From the NCBI RefSeq assembly GCF_007971025.1, contig NZ_CP042436.1:3038001-3102000 (forward strand): a DNA stretch of 64,000 bases, in the 5' to 3' direction. Below are positions 63,578-64,000 of the stretch, piece by piece. Source of the DNA: Mucilaginibacter ginsenosidivorans. GTDB lineage: Bacteria; Bacteroidota; Bacteroidia; Sphingobacteriales; Sphingobacteriaceae. The notes beneath the pieces were generated by a model. The model made no database searches, was not told where the DNA came from, and saw only the letters and a list, made by a program, of their open reading frames with translations. Position numbers and translations under genes: made by a program. Positions within the stretch are counted from its first letter, which is position 1. Each line of letters starts with the position of its first letter.

Positions 63578-64000
63578 TTATTGCAGACTTTTAACGATCT
63601 CTCCTCCAACGGCGTCAATACTTGCCCCTGAATTTGAAAGCACCACCACAGCCAGCTTCCCTTCCGGATTGAAAACCAAAAAGCTGCTGCAACCATAAGT
63701 GCCGCCATTGTGAAAATAATATTCTGCCCCACCTATATTGATAATATGCCAGCCAAGGCCGAGTTTAATATCCTTATCAAACGTAACCTTATGTGTTAAT
63801 TCAAACGCTTTGGATAACCTGGTATTTGCTGCCGTCATGTTTGCTTTGGCGTAGATGAGCAGATCAGTAACAGTTGACCGCAGCGATCCGCATGGGGCCA
63901 ATATGCCAAAATCCCAGGCAGGGGTTTCCTTGCCGTTTTCGTTGTACACAGCAACAAATCGTTGTTTAAGCGCGAGGGTAAGATGCTGTGCGGTGCTATT
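63578..64000 (-). CDS. Serine hydrolase, beta-lactamase class C-like, C-terminal part (truncated)
   Basis: The frame stays open to the right edge of the window, so only ~140 C-terminal residues are present; the GTG at 63949 is internal. The segment FHNGGTYGCSSFLVFNPEGKLAVVVLSNS is the HxG-type replacement of the KTG motif and the final strand of the PBP-like (class C beta-lactamase/esterase) fold. The SxxK nucleophile would lie beyond the window. Likely a periplasmic esterase or D-amino peptidase of the same transcription unit as GH8. Confidence 0.85.
   Translation of the reverse strand, partial: NSTAQHLTLALKQRFVAVYNENGKETPAWDFGILAPCGSLRSTVTDLLIYAKANMTAANTRLSKAFELTHKVTFDKDIKLGLGWHIINIGGAEYYFHNGGTYGCSSFLVFNPEGKLAVVVLSNSGASIDAVGGEIVKSLQ

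Overview
The window reads as chromosomal DNA of a soil- or plant-associated Bacteroidota, most likely Sphingobacteriaceae close to Mucilaginibacter. This rests on the SusC/SusD pair, many secreted glycan-active enzymes and lipoproteins, ftsK next to lolA, weak Shine-Dalgarno signals, a few TTTG/TAnnTTTG-type promoters and dense short palindromic repeats between genes. I saw no rRNA or tRNA gene, CRISPR array or prophage. The genus is an inference.

Layout. 0-5 kb: tail of a DUF72 gene, a TPR/TonB-C-like secreted protein, then a co-directional block of SdpR-type repressor with a 22-bp operator-like palindrome, SdpI, a class A2 beta-lactamase and a fosmidomycin-resistance-type exporter. 5-18 kb: methyltransferase, CocE hydrolase, a frameshifted two-domain esterase, PhnP-like metallo-hydrolase, SDR, YdjC deacetylase, LolA and FtsK. 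18-30 kb: ankyrin protein, a leaderless NlpC/P60-like protein, beta-barrel, M28 peptidase, Crp regulator, AhpD-like protein, an orphan SusD, SGNH esterase, a fluoride riboswitch with crcB, and a HAD/NYN pair. 30-31.3 kb: an IS110-family element with a structured left end (candidate bridge RNA), next to a REP-like palindrome. 31-41 kb: a Gfo/Idh/MocA plus DUF1080 pair (3-keto-glycoside chemistry), a DHCW cupin, katG between two copies of an ~80-bp terminator-bearing element, small stress-type proteins, a GlxA-type AraC regulator, a VOC protein and a NUDIX-fold regulator with a degenerate Nudix box.

41-64 kb looks like a polysaccharide utilisation locus with an oxidative flavour: GH3, SusC, SusD, a large FG-GAP/UnbV lipoprotein, a vanadium-haloperoxidase-family lipoprotein, a cytochrome c/FG-GAP fusion lipoprotein, a seven-haem cytochrome c, GH2, a flavin amine oxidase, GH8 and the end of a serine hydrolase gene. 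The SusC/D transporter would import oligosaccharides, the glycosidases would trim them, and the haloperoxidase and haem lipoproteins suggest redox chemistry at the cell surface. This is the best candidate for an under-described system. The haloperoxidase gene is visibly more GC-rich than its neighbours.

Between genes there are several unrelated hairpins and word-like repeats, recorded separately below. Start codons were moved from the longest open frame where a signal peptide, lipobox or upstream sequence gave a clear reason.
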